This document shows positions 54,716 to 64,000 of a stretch of 64,000 bases of DNA, piece by piece. Source of the stretch: Dugong dugon (lineage: Eukaryota > Chordata > Mammalia > Sirenia > Dugongidae); assembly GCA_030035585.1 (NCBI GenBank), contig CM057481.1, positions 6,535,128 through 6,599,127 on the forward strand, written 5' to 3'. The position numbers and the translations under genes were made by a program. Position 1 is the stretch's first letter. Each line of letters begins with the position of its first letter. Under the pieces are notes generated by a model. That model made no database searches. It was given only the letters and a program-made list of their open reading frames with translations, and had not been told where the DNA came from.

Positions 54716-54720
54716 TCCCT

Positions 54721-54766
54721 CGGAGCCCTGGTAGCACCGTGCTTAAGAGCTCGGCTGCTAACCAAA
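54721..54766 (+). mobile_element. AfroSINE head only (first head type)
   Basis: GGAGCCCTGGTAGCACCGTG and CGGCTGCTAACCAAAG, cut off just before box B and joined directly to another SINE. Confidence 0.85.
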
Positions 54767-54958
54767 GGGTGGTGCAAACAGTAAACGTGCTCAGCTGCTA
54801 ACTGAAAGGTCGGAGGTTTGAATTCACCCAGAGGCACCTTGGAAGAAAGGCCTGGTGAACTACTTCTGAAAAATCAGCCGTTGAAAAACCTATGGACCAC
54901 AGTTGTACTCTGGCACACATAGGGTTACCATGAGTTGCAATTGACTCAGTGACAACAG
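54767..54958 (+). mobile_element. AfroSINE, second head type
   Basis: GTGGTGCAAACAGTAAACGT, GAATTCACCCAGAGGCACC, GAAAGGCCTGGTGAACTACT, CACACATAGGGTTACC, ATTGACTCAGTGACAACAGG. Confidence 0.92.
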
Positions 54959-54959
54959 G

Positions 54960-55305
54960 GATGTCTTATAGAGTGTAATAGGCATTTCTGAAGAAAAGGA
55001 AAAGGCAGGGGTGAGTGGGGGTAGTCTACACTTGGGTAAAATAACATTTCTCTTCATTTACTTACTTTCAGTACTGGGTTAGAGTATATACACCATTTCC
55101 TACGTGTATACAGCATTTCCTTGCTGGGCTAGGAAATAGCATTTTCAGGGCCCAAGCACTGAGGTCTCTACCAACCCTTCTGTTCAGATACCAACTGGGT
55201 GAAGCTAGACAGAGATACCTCCAAAATGCAGTACAGGTGCCTCCTGGGAACACGTGTTTGATCAGCTCAAAGGCCTTACGGTGTAAAATATAGGAGGTGT
55301 CGCTG
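54960..55305. other. Unique sequence
   Basis: No repeat recognised; a short local duplication (ACCATTTCCTACGTGTATAC and GCATTTCCTTGC) is seen near 55090. Confidence 0.3.
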
Positions 55306-55311
55306 GCACTT

Positions 55312-55513
55312 GTTGTTAGGTGTCATCGAGTTGATTTCTACTCATAGCAACCCCATGTGACAGAATAGAATTGCCCCGTAGCGTTTTCTTGGCTGTAATC
55401 TTTACTGGAGCAAATCACAAGGCCTTTCTCCTGTGGAGCCGCTGAGTGTGTTCAAACTGCCATCCTTTCTATTAGCGGTTGTGGGCTTAACCGTTTGCGC
55501 CACCAGAGCGCCT
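55312..55513 (-). mobile_element. AfroSINE with RTE-type tail
   Basis: TTGTTAGGTGTCATCGAGTT (tail), AGGCCTTTCTCCTGTGGAG, TTAACCGTTTGCGCCACCAG (head reverse). Flanks GTCGCTGGCA and GTCACTGGTA are the likely duplication. Confidence 0.9.
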
Positions 55514-55698
55514 TGTCACTGGTAGGGACTTGCCAATTTCTGCATAGTTATGGCAATCCTATTGTGAAAATTAATTTGAATTGTAATGAGATGGGTACAG
55601 AAACCTACCTTTGATTTGCTTCTTAGGTGAACATTTTGAGTTAAAACAAGACAAAACAAAACTGCTAAATGAAGGCTGAGCTCTCAGGTAACCAGTGA

Positions 55699-55762
55699 TT
55701 GCTCTCCCTCCCCCTGCACCCTTCCTGCCCCCTCACCACCGCACCCACCCACCCCTGCTCGC
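55699..55762. repeat. C-rich low-complexity tract
   Basis: CCCTCCCCCTGCACCC, CCCCCTCACCACCGCACCC, ACCCACCCCTG. Confidence 0.75.
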
Positions 55763-55769
55763 TGTCTTG

Positions 55770-56300
55770 TAATGGCCGTAAAGCCAATTTGTGAAAGTTC
55801 AAATCTCTGAGTATATGGCTTTTTTTTGTTTGTTTGTTCATTTTTATGTATTTTGGGAATAGTGTTGTAATTTTATCTCATTGCTAAATGAAATAGTAGA
55901 AAAGAATTCTAACTCTCATATTAGGAATTAAGATTGCTTTTCATTCCAATAAGACTGAAAAATAAAAAGAAGTGTGCTGTAGCAAGTAGTCGGTCTTCTA
56001 AGTTAAAAGCCCCCACTGAAGAGGACATAGCCCATGTACTTCTAGTTACTGTGGACTGCTTTGATTTAATCCTCTTCATCTCCTTTGAGACTTTTTGCTA
56101 TGCCAAAAAATGCATTTTTAGTAGATATTTTATCATAAAGTATGATCTTTGTTTTCCTCACAGACTGAATCTAATAGCATTTTGATTCAGCTCCTGGAGT
56201 GTTAAAGCTGGAAACAGCATTGGGGACAGTCGAGTTTACTCTCGTTTTAGAAACCAGGAAGCTGACTCAGAGGAAGGGAGCTAATGTCACAGGCAAAACT
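55770..56300. other. Unique sequence
   Basis: No repeat or gene recognised. Confidence 0.35.
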
Positions 56301-56309
56301 GGATTGTAC

Positions 56310-56845
56310 ATTCAAGCCACTTCAACTGGTTTAGTGTAGCTAGAGTGGAAAGTGTTAAGGGGGAGACCGGCTGACAAGTGTGGACTTCATCTTGGAGATG
56401 TTTGGAAGTATTTGGTAGCTTTTAAACCAGGCAAGGATGTGATCAAATTGGTATTTTAAGAATGCTCAGTAGCTGTGTTGTTGTGGATAGATCAGGGTGA
56501 AGTCAGATTGGAGTTAGAAAGCTGTGGAAATAGATTAGGTGAGCAATGAAGAAGGTCTGGGCAAGAGACAGGATTGAAATGAGAGAACAAACTTCATAAT
56601 CAGTCAAGGGAGAAAAGTCGTGGGACTTGGTGATGGCCCAGATGGGGAAAAGGGTAAATGAGAGGAGGGCTATAACTTCACTTCCAGGTGACCCGGTGGA
56701 TGGTACAATAGAGTGGAGATGGAGGAGGAGGTATCGATTTTGGTGGGAAGGGAAGGAATTCTGTTTTGGAGGTGTTAAGTTCAAGATGATATCCAGGTGG
56801 TTATTGAACCTCATGAGGAAGTCTGACCTCGGGAAGTTGATTCGG
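56310..56845 (+). other. Ancient mammal-wide repeat, family not assigned
   Basis: GGAGACCGGCTGACAAG, GTGGACTTCATCTTGG, GGGACTTGGTGATGGCCCAG, GTTTTGGAGGTGTTAAGTTC and AGATGATATCCAGGTGG follow an order I know from a common old mammalian repeat, but I cannot name the family with confidence. Confidence 0.5.
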
Positions 56846-56849
56846 GCAT

Positions 56850-57580
56850 CTCCAGTAAATTGATGCTAATGAAAGCCTTCTTTGGTGGGGATCATTTCAC
56901 TGGAGAGAGGATATGAATTATGAAGGGAAGAACACTCTAAACAAAATTACTTAGCACCTGAGAGGATGGAGAGGGAAGCCTATTTTTATGTCAGCTCTTA
57001 GACCTGCTTCCTTTGAATGACCTCGAGTTCTAGCTGAACTGGGCTTCAGAAAACATGAAGTCATTTTGAATCTTGGCCAAATATGTTGTTAATTCAAACA
57101 TACATCCATAAACTTAATGCACATGACATAAGTTTTTCTAATGGCTCTTCCTCTTACATTTTATGAAAAAATGGCACTGTGTATGGAGAATTAAGGTCCC
57201 AAAGTTCTCTGACACAGGCAGTGAATCACTCACTGCTATAGCAGATACTTTTGTTTATTAGGCTAATAGAGATATGCAACAAATACCCTTTTTATGTAGC
57301 TTAGAAATTGCAGCCTACATGGCTAATCCTGATTGTTTTTCTCTGCGGCTTAAAGATGTTCTATAAAATACTCCTAAATCTGTTTTCATATTGGTTTTCC
57401 TGATTAGGATTTCACTTGAGCAGCCTTCTCTCTAAGGCCATCAACTAAAGTAAGCATGTGTCGTTTGTCTGTTTAGTTTACCAATTAATGTTGAGAGCAG
57501 ACGCCAACTTCAGCCTTGCCCATGACAGAGTAACTGGTACGGGACTTATCACACCACAGTAAACTGTTATAAAACTGGAT
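56850..57580. other. Repeat-poor sequence
   Basis: No repeat or gene recognised. Confidence 0.35.
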
Positions 57581-57594
57581 AAAGTAGGTAAACC

Positions 57595-57754
57595 CAAACC
57601 AAACCTTTTGCCGTTAAGTCGATTCCACTCCTAGTGACCCTATAGAACAGAGTAGAATTGCCCTGTAGGGTTCCCAAGGAGCAGCTGGTGGATTCAAACT
57701 GCCGACCTTTTGGTTAGCAGCTGTAGCTCTTAACCGATACGCCACCAGGGCTCC
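57595..57754 (-). mobile_element. AfroSINE (short form)
   Basis: CCTTTTGCCGTTAAGTCGAT tail, GGGTTCCCAAGGAGCAGCTG short-form junction, ACGCCACCAGGGCTCC head reverse. Flanks AAAGTAGGTAAA and AAAGTAAATAAA. Confidence 0.94.
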
Positions 57755-57769
57755 AAAGTAAATAAAGTA

Positions 57770-58238
57770 ACTCTTTTTAGTCCCTGGAAAGCAGAAAGCT
57801 GGCATTCTATGTGATTCCTGACAGGAGGAAAGCACTCAGGATTTCCTGATAGCCACAGAGGGAGGGTGAGGCCACACAGCAGAGAGCAGTGGTCTCACTG
57901 AACGGAGGGGTCCGTTTTAGTTTGAACTTCATGGCTGCTGACGTGGTTGAAATTTGGGGGTCAGGGTACTGGATAGGAGAAAGATGTACACAGTGGGACC
58001 CAGAAGGGGAAACCATGGACTCACTGTATGTCATTAGCTAAAAGCTGGACTGTGCATGCACAAAGTGGTACTCTTTAAGACCTAGCAGAGAATGGCTTCT
58101 GCAGGGCTAAATGCTTACAGAGTCATTTCGGGCTGAGACACGGAGTCCTGGCCTAGCCAAAGTGTAAAGATCTTACTGAAAAGCTCAGGAACTCCAATGA
58201 GACAACGGAAAAGCCACACTTTAGGAATAAGCAAAAAA
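57770..58238. other. Unique or very old repeat sequence
   Basis: No repeat recognised with confidence; the right side may be the start of the old L1 that follows. Confidence 0.3.
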
Positions 58239-58239
58239 C

Positions 58240-58312
58240 AAAAAACAAAAAAAAAAAAACCAAACCAAACCTGTTGCCATAGAGTCAATTCCAGTTTATA
58301 GTGACCCTATAG
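58240..58312 (-). mobile_element. AfroSINE tail remnant
   Basis: AACCTGTTGCCATAGAGTCA, ATTCCAGTTTATAGTGACCC after an A-rich start. The SINE head and middle are absent. Confidence 0.75.
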
Positions 58313-58519
58313 AACTAAGAGGAATAAGAACCACAATATACAATGAAGGTCATGTCATAGAACTAAAAGTAAAACTAAATTAGATCCACTCTAACAGAGT
58401 ATAAAAGCAAGTCTTAGAGAGTTGAGAGGGTCTTCCCTGTCAATAATTTAATTGACTGCAAGACCAATACTTAATACTGTGAGGTATGAAAACATTTCAC
58501 AGGTTATCAGACATCTTGT

Positions 58520-58870
58520 CATGCATCATGAAGAATTATGATATATGTGAACAAACAGGAAAATGTGATCCCCCATCAAGAAAACTAGCAACAGATGCCA
58601 GCAAGACCCAGATATTGGAACTAGCACAGCTATTATTACAGTGTTCAAGGACTTAAAGGAAAATACGGACATGTGCATGAACCAGATGAGAAATATCACT
58701 CAACAAATGGTAACTATAAAAAAGAACCAAATGGAAATTTTAGAATGAAGCATGCAGTGGCTGAAATTTAAACTATCCTGGATGGGATTAACTGCATAAG
58801 AGGTCAGTCAGTGAATTTAAAGCCATATCATTGCTTATCAAGAGAATTCAAAATAAAACCAGAATGAGAC
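58520..58870 (+). mobile_element. Ancient L1M fragment (ORF1 region)
   Basis: GTTCAAGGACTTAAAGGAAA, AACTATAAAAAAGAACCAAA, TGGAAATTTTAGAATGAAG and CTGGATGGGATTAACTGC match the ORF1 region of old L1M/HAL1-like elements. Confidence 0.75.
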
Positions 58871-58874
58871 CTCT

Positions 58875-59600
58875 TTATAGCCACTCAAATAATTAAAATT
58901 AAGACATCTGTGGTTAATGAGGATGTAGAGCAGTTGGAACTCTCATACATTGTTAATGGGAGTATAAGTTGGTTACAACCACTTATGAAAACAGGTTGCC
59001 AGTTTCTTTTACTGTTGACCATATACCCTGTGACCCTACATTTCCCTTCCGAAGTATTTACCCAAGAAAAAAACAAACGTATATATCCACAAAACATTTT
59101 CTACACAAATATTCGTTGTAGTTTTACTCATAAAGATCCCAAATGAGCATAGCGCAAATGTCCATTGATAGGAGAATAAATTAACAAATTGTTAGGTATT
59201 TATTTGTACAATAGAATGCTATTCAGCAATAAAAAGAATAACTTCTGATATACAGAACAGCATGGATGAATCTCATGAACAGTTGAAAGAAGCCAGTCAC
59301 AAAAGATTATATAGAGTATGATTCCATTTACATAAATTTCAAGAACAGGCAAAATTAATTTATGGCGATAGAAACCAGAACTTGAGTTGTCTATGGAAGT
59401 GGTGGAACTTGACTGCAAGGGGGAACTGGAGAATTTTCTAGGGTGATCCGAATGTTCTTTAACTTCTTGAGGATCTTGATGTCATGTGTGTGTACATTTC
59501 TCAAAACTCATCCATTGTTCTCTTAAAATATGTGTATTTCACTGTATATAACTTTTGCCTCAATTTAAAAAATGAATATTTTTAAAAACAATAAATGGTA
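58875..59600 (+). mobile_element. Ancient L1M 3' end
   Basis: ACATTGTTAATGGGAGTATA, GACCCTACATTTCCC, CCATTGATAGGAGAATAAAT, AATGCTATTCAGCAATAAAA, CATGGATGAATCTCATGAAC and the terminal CACTGTATATAACTTTTGCC are in L1M order. Confidence 0.88.
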
Positions 59601-59604
59601 GAAT

Positions 59605-60270
59605 AATTAATTCAAATTACTTATTATGATTTTGCGTAATAAATTAAGGCAGCCTACCAAATGTTTTAAATATGTCGGATTCATTTTTGTTAATAGTCTG
59701 GGAGGGTGTATTTGTTGTATGATTTGGTTTGGCTGTTTCTCCCCTCTCTTAGTTTTTTAGGGTTAGAGTTTACTTTAAATTTCCAGTGTCTTTAGAAAGA
59801 AGCAAAATTTGCAGGATTTTCCAGCAATGAAAACGTATGTATTCCCTAGACAGTTCACTGAAAAGGAATGTTCCTTGAATCTTTTCACAGAATAATCTGG
59901 AGTGACATTGAGGAACTTCAGCTGTTTTGTCCCAGTGAATTGGATGTTCATTGAGAAACAGATGTTGGCTAATTGAAGCCATTCACATGGGAGCTGAAAG
60001 TCCAGGCAGGACTATGACCTGAGTTAATTGAAAAGAAGTGGTGATATTACATTAGGAACACTGATCTCTGAGAATGAAAACAAAAGGGCCAGTTAGCGTT
60101 GTTCAGGAAGGTGGAGTTCATTTTACAGACTCCTCCTCTGGTGATAAAGATCTGTGATAATGGACTAACACAAAAATCTCTCCTTTTCTTCATCGGCTGA
60201 AACAATCAGTTGGATGTTTTCACTCGGCATAGGTATAGCCTCTGCCGACCCGGGTACACAACGCGATGTA
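59605..60270. other. Unique sequence
   Basis: No repeat or gene recognised. Confidence 0.35.
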
Positions 60271-60274
60271 ATGG

Positions 60275-60445
60275 CAAGAACAGGGGGTTTGGAGTTAGAG
60301 AATAACTTCGAATAACAAACAGTTCTGTATTTGCTGCGTGACCTTCAGCAAGTTCTTTAGCCTCGTTGACCTTGCCTTGTAGGGTTGCTGAGGGATGAAA
60401 TCAGGCATCATTATGGAAAGTGTCTAGCATGTAGTGTGTAAACCG
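60275..60445 (+). mobile_element. MIR SINE
   Basis: GTTTGGAGTTAGAGAATAAC, GCTGCGTGACCTTCAGCAAG and TTGTAGGGTTGCTGAGGGAT follow MIR. Confidence 0.72.
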
Positions 60446-60449
60446 AAGG

Positions 60450-61620
60450 TAGCGCCTTCTCTTACAAAGATGCGGCTCTGCACAAGAGGGTGATTTGTAG
60501 GGTTTCTTGAGGACTGATTTTCTGAAATGAAAATAAGTATGGAAGGCAGTAGCCAATCATTGGCCATTGCATACATCCCATATTATGGTAGCTAGGCTTG
60601 TGTTTTATTTAGAACACCAGTGTTTTGGTCGTTAAATAGAGGCAAAATGATTTGTAAACACTAAGTACCCTTCAAAGAGACATTAGCATCCATGAATGTT
60701 GCATGCTGCATGGATTAAGCTGTTAATCAGGAGTATTTTATTATTTATTTTCCTGGGAGGAGGGAAAGTTCCACGGTTAAAACAACCAAGGGCTAACTAA
60801 AGTTACTGAACATCCAGGGAGTAAAATCATTGAAAATACTAGGAACTGGCTTTCTGACCAGCTGCACCTTCATAATAGACCTTAAGAGCCAAGAACAGTG
60901 TGAAATCGTTAGAAGTCGGCACGTAAGTGTTAGACATTTGGCTCTACAAGAGGTGACCTCCTAGGTCCTCCGAACAGAAGGGGTTCTGTGACAGTAATCT
61001 AGCCTTCTTTGGAAATAACTAGATGAGGAAAGAATTATATGTAAGACAGGAAATATGTTATGACATAACAGAAGGAAAGTTGTCTTAATGAGTCATTAGG
61101 CTTTTTAGGTGAGAGTGAACTGGTTATTATTTTACACATACGGTTTTAAGTTCTAGTTAAAAAGTAAATTGCGATAGCATTTAATACTCAGATATGTAAT
61201 GAACTGTTGGAAAAAATAACCTCTAATTTTCAAAGGTTTAACACGTATTGTTTTTCAGCAAATCAGGTTATTAAGGAAACTATATAACCTGCAAACCTAC
61301 ATAGAAAGTCTAACTTGTTCCTTCCCCTCGTATGTTTTATGTAATAAAGAAATATTTCAAAAGTGTGTTAAATTTTGGTTTCACAGAAAGATCCTAGTTT
61401 CAGAGGTCTTAATTTTTCCTCCTTTGGTTGGATGTGTATGGTCCTCCCTGTAGCTAAATGGCCAAGTCAGTAACAGTTGGTTTGATGAGGGGAACTGAAA
61501 ACACAAGGATATATTCATTCAAGCATTCATTGATCCTTTGTTTTTATCTACTTCGACCAATTCTGACATGTGTACAATATAATGTGTTGTCACAGTTGTA
61601 GATGCTTAGGGAGGATGACA
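60450..61620. other. Repeat-poor sequence
   Basis: About 1.2 kb without a recognised repeat or gene. Confidence 0.35.
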
Positions 61621-61624
61621 ACAA

Positions 61625-61826
61625 AAATAAACCGGTTGCCATCGAGTCAATTCTGACTCCTAGCAACCCTGTAGGACACAGGAGAACTGCCCCATAGGGT
61701 TTCCAAGGCTGTAATCTTTACGGAAGCAGATGGCCACATCCTTCTCCTGTGAGGTGGCTGGTGGGTTTGAACTGCCGACCTTTTGTTAGCAGCTGAGCGT
61801 TTAACCACTGTGCCGCCTGGGCTCCT
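61625..61826 (-). mobile_element. AfroSINE (long form)
   Basis: CGGTTGCCATCGAGTCAATT tail, CTGTAATCTTTACGGAAGC insert, ACTGTGCCGCCTGGGCTCC head reverse. Confidence 0.95.
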
Positions 61827-61829
61827 AAC

Positions 61830-62080
61830 CGTATACCACACAAAAAATCTCAGCTGGATTAAAGATTTGTTTATTTGTTTCTTTTGGGATTAAAGAGTTA
61901 AATGTAAAAAAAATACTAGGAGAAAATATTCATAATCTTGAGGTTAGGGAACTTTTTAAAAATGTGACATCAAGGTCAGTTATCATAAAAGAAAAGATAG
62001 ATATGATTATAAAATAACAATCTTCAAAAAATCACCAACTTGTGAAAGGTGTCAGACATTATAGTTGTAAGACAAATGAC
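61830..62080 (+). mobile_element. Probable old L1 ORF2 fragment
   Basis: GGATTAAAGAGTTAAATGTA and ATACTAGGAGAAAATATTCA resemble the old L1 ORF2 C-terminal region. Diverged. Confidence 0.55.
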
Positions 62081-62199
62081 AAGCTGGGAAAACTATTTGC
62101 GGTGTGTTTGTTGTGGCTGTGTGCTGTCAAGTGGATTGTGATGTATAATGGCCTTAGAGCACGGAAGCCTAAAATTCTGTCCATGATGGGGTCCAAGGA

Positions 62200-62305
62200 G
62201 GTTTGATTACAAGAAGTGCCTCGAGAAGTCATAATGGATGAATAGGAATTCATCAGCAGAAAAAGTGGGTAAGGCCTTCCAGTTAGAAGCAGCATGGAGG
62301 GAACC
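62200..62305. other. Ancient unassigned repeat fragment
   Basis: GGATGAATAGGAATTCATCA and AAGGCCTTCCAGTTAGAAG resemble the family of 50263-50740 and 56310-56845. Confidence 0.35.
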
Positions 62306-62399
62306 ATTAGTCCCTTAGTTGTAGCCCATTGGGGCCAGCCTTTTGGGGTGCAGAGCAGGGTGGACAGTGGGCCTTCAGAGGGAAGGAAGAAATACAGCT

Positions 62400-62645
62400 C
62401 AGAGGCTTTATAGTGACGTGGTTAAAACCCACTGGGATCAAATCCCAGCTGCCACTTATTTATTAGCTGTATAACCTTGGAAAAACTACACATCTCACTT
62501 TACTCATCTGTAAAATGGGAATACGAAGAGTATATATGTCCTAGAGTTGTGAGAAATAAATGAGACCTGTATAAGCATTTAATACAATGTCTGGAATACA
62601 GGGCCTAGTTATTATAAGCTCAATAAACTTTTAGCTATTACTGCA
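62400..62645 (+). mobile_element. MIR SINE, near full length
   Basis: GATCAAATCCCAGCTGCCAC, TTAGCTGTATAACCTTGG, TACTCATCTGTAAAATGGGA and GCTCAATAAACTTTTAGC. Confidence 0.93.
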
Positions 62646-62721
62646 TATATAAGTAGAAGACTAATATGATTAGATTTGGTTTAAAAAGCTAAGCAGTTTT
62701 CCATGCTTCTATATAGATCCG

Positions 62722-62872
62722 TGGACCCCCGGTAGTGCAGTGGTTAAGAGCTCAGCTGCTAACCAAAATGTTGGTAGTTTCAATCCACCAGCCACTCCTT
62801 GGAAACCCTATGGGGCAGTTCTACTCTGTCCTACAGGGTAGCTATGAGTCAGAATCGACTCCGTGGCAATGA
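62722..62872 (+). mobile_element. AfroSINE (short form)
   Basis: GGACCCCCGGTAGTGCAGTG head, CTCCTTGGAAACCCTATGGG junction, AGTCAGAATCGACTCCGTGG tail. Confidence 0.95.
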
Positions 62873-62939
62873 TTTTTTTTAATAGAGATCCATAAAGGAA
62901 AGACACAAACTTATATATAAATTTTCATTAAGCCTCTAC

Positions 62940-62970
62940 ACGCGCACACACACACACGTGCACACGCAGA
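62940..62970. repeat. (CA)n microsatellite
   Basis: CGCGCACACACACACACG and TGCACACGC. Confidence 0.9.
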
Positions 62971-62974
62971 GGGG

Positions 62975-63700
62975 AGGGTGAGGACTCAGAAGTAGATAAA
63001 AATAAAGAGGCGTGAGTATGAGAGAACTGTGGCACTCTTTATTTTTATCTGGTTTACAGATTGTCAAGTTTGGCATTATACTACTATTCTTTTTTTTTTT
63101 TTTTAATAATAATGCAAAGTTCAAAGCAGAAGTAAGAAAAATTCCTCCAGTTAAGCATGAGGAGGTTGGATGGGCTGGGAGGTGAGCTTGGAGACATTTG
63201 CACTTGTTCTATGATGAAATGGCAAAGCCTGAAGTAAGGCAGTGGGAGGGTGGCAAGGGAGAGGGAGGTGGAATTAGCCAAAGGTTGGAATGGTTGGAAC
63301 CGGTGAACAAGTTCACGGGGAGATGTGAGGAGCAAAACAGTGGTAAGGTGGGGTTGCTGGCTTGGACGCGGTCACCTTTAACTTAGAAAAGAAGATAATG
63401 AACCTGTTTTTCTGGGCAGATGGAATTTGTGATGCCAACATAATTATTTTGTTCTCTTTTCTCTTCCCTGAAGACTTTTTTACTTATCACTCACCTTGCT
63501 GCTCTAACAGATCATCTACATTTGAACAAGACAGCACCTTTCCCACTGATTCCTAAGTTTTACCCAACGTCAACAAGTTGAAAGAGGTTCCTGAGAAGCC
63601 AGGGGTGTCTCTTGAGGCTCTCTTGTTATTTATAGTCATCATCATTATTGTTTAATTTCTGATTTCTGTAAAAAGGGGCTTCTTTTTTCTTTTGTTTGTG
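62975..63700. other. Mostly unique sequence
   Basis: A T run lies near 63090-63104. 63150-63360 is purine-rich (GGAGGTTGG, GGGAGGGTGG) and may be an old repeat. No gene recognised. Confidence 0.3.
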
Positions 63701-63704
63701 ATTT

Positions 63705-63870
63705 CACTGGCATTTACTGAAGGCTCATTAAGGTTTTTTGCCTATCATACCTTGCTTATCCCTCATCACAACCTTATGAGAAAGGCAATATGGTCCACAT
63801 TTAACTGATGAAGAATCTGAATCTCAGAAAAGTTAAATAAAATTGAACGTACCATTGGATAGGTGAAGTG
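63705..63870 (-). mobile_element. MIR SINE, antisense
   Basis: GGCATTTACTGAAGGCTCAT, CTCATCACAACCTTATGAGA and ATGAAGAATCTGAATCTCAG match reverse MIR. Confidence 0.75.
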
Positions 63871-63974
63871 TTCAACCTCACTCACCTACATTATGACAAT
63901 ATATTCATGAAGGGTACCCATCTTATTTACTGCTCTCTCACATCATTAATTTGTGGAACACTAAACACTAGAGG

Positions 63975-64000
63975 GAGTTCCTGGGTGGTACAAACAGTTA
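63975..64000 (+). mobile_element. AfroSINE, second head type, cut by window edge
   Basis: GAGTTCCTGGGTGGTACAAA and CAGTTA: the first ~25 bp of the head only. Confidence 0.85.

Overview
The window is mammalian nuclear DNA from an afrotherian, most likely a paenungulate and probably an elephant. The diagnostic content is the repeats. Roughly two dozen AfroSINE copies end in a Bov-B/RTE-type tail (GGCACCTAACAACAAC), and there are Bov-B/RTE LINE copies and a lineage-specific L1 with a very long 5' region and long 3'UTR. These lie over a mammal-wide background of MIR, L2, MER5, MER20, other hAT elements and old L1M pieces. I see no bacterial, viral or plasmid features, and no rRNA gene, functional tRNA gene or CRISPR array.

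Layout. 1-863 is unique sequence. 864-9118 is a full-length but decayed L1 with duplicated promoter monomers, an ORF1 remnant at 2771-3777, an ORF2 remnant at 4244-8063 and a 1-kb 3'UTR, followed by a second L1 tail. 10.1-16.2 kb is a nested repeat zone (L1 3'UTR, RTE, an hAT inside an old L1, MIR, SINEs, L2). 16.2-19.5 kb is a repeat-poor island. 19.5-24.1 kb holds RTE-derived pieces and a solo LTR inside a MER20. 24.3-26.6 kb is repeat-poor and holds the only host-like coding candidate, a possible terminal exon on the minus strand (25195-25397). 26.6-38.5 kb is SINE-rich. 40.6-43.05 kb is a tRNA-Gly-headed SINE followed by two head-to-head RTE pieces, one split by a solo LTR. 46.8-47.2 kb is a minisatellite with two unit lengths. 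49.2-50.7 kb is an ancient repeat broken by two L1 tails and an hAT. 52.15-53.75 kb is an RTE between about 170-bp direct repeats. 54.7-64 kb is SINEs, old L1M and MIRs.

How the elements work together. No host gene network can be read here. What can be read is a parasite hierarchy. RTE supplies reverse transcriptase, and its 3' end is shared by at least three SINE families with different heads: two AfroSINE head types and one with a tRNA-Gly-like head. Target-site duplications and nesting give a relative order: MIR, L2, MER20 and L1M are oldest, then RTE copies, with solo LTRs and some SINEs on top. All mobile elements seen are decayed. The window reads as intergenic or intronic gene-poor DNA. 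Repeat boundaries were judged by eye and may be off by tens of bases.
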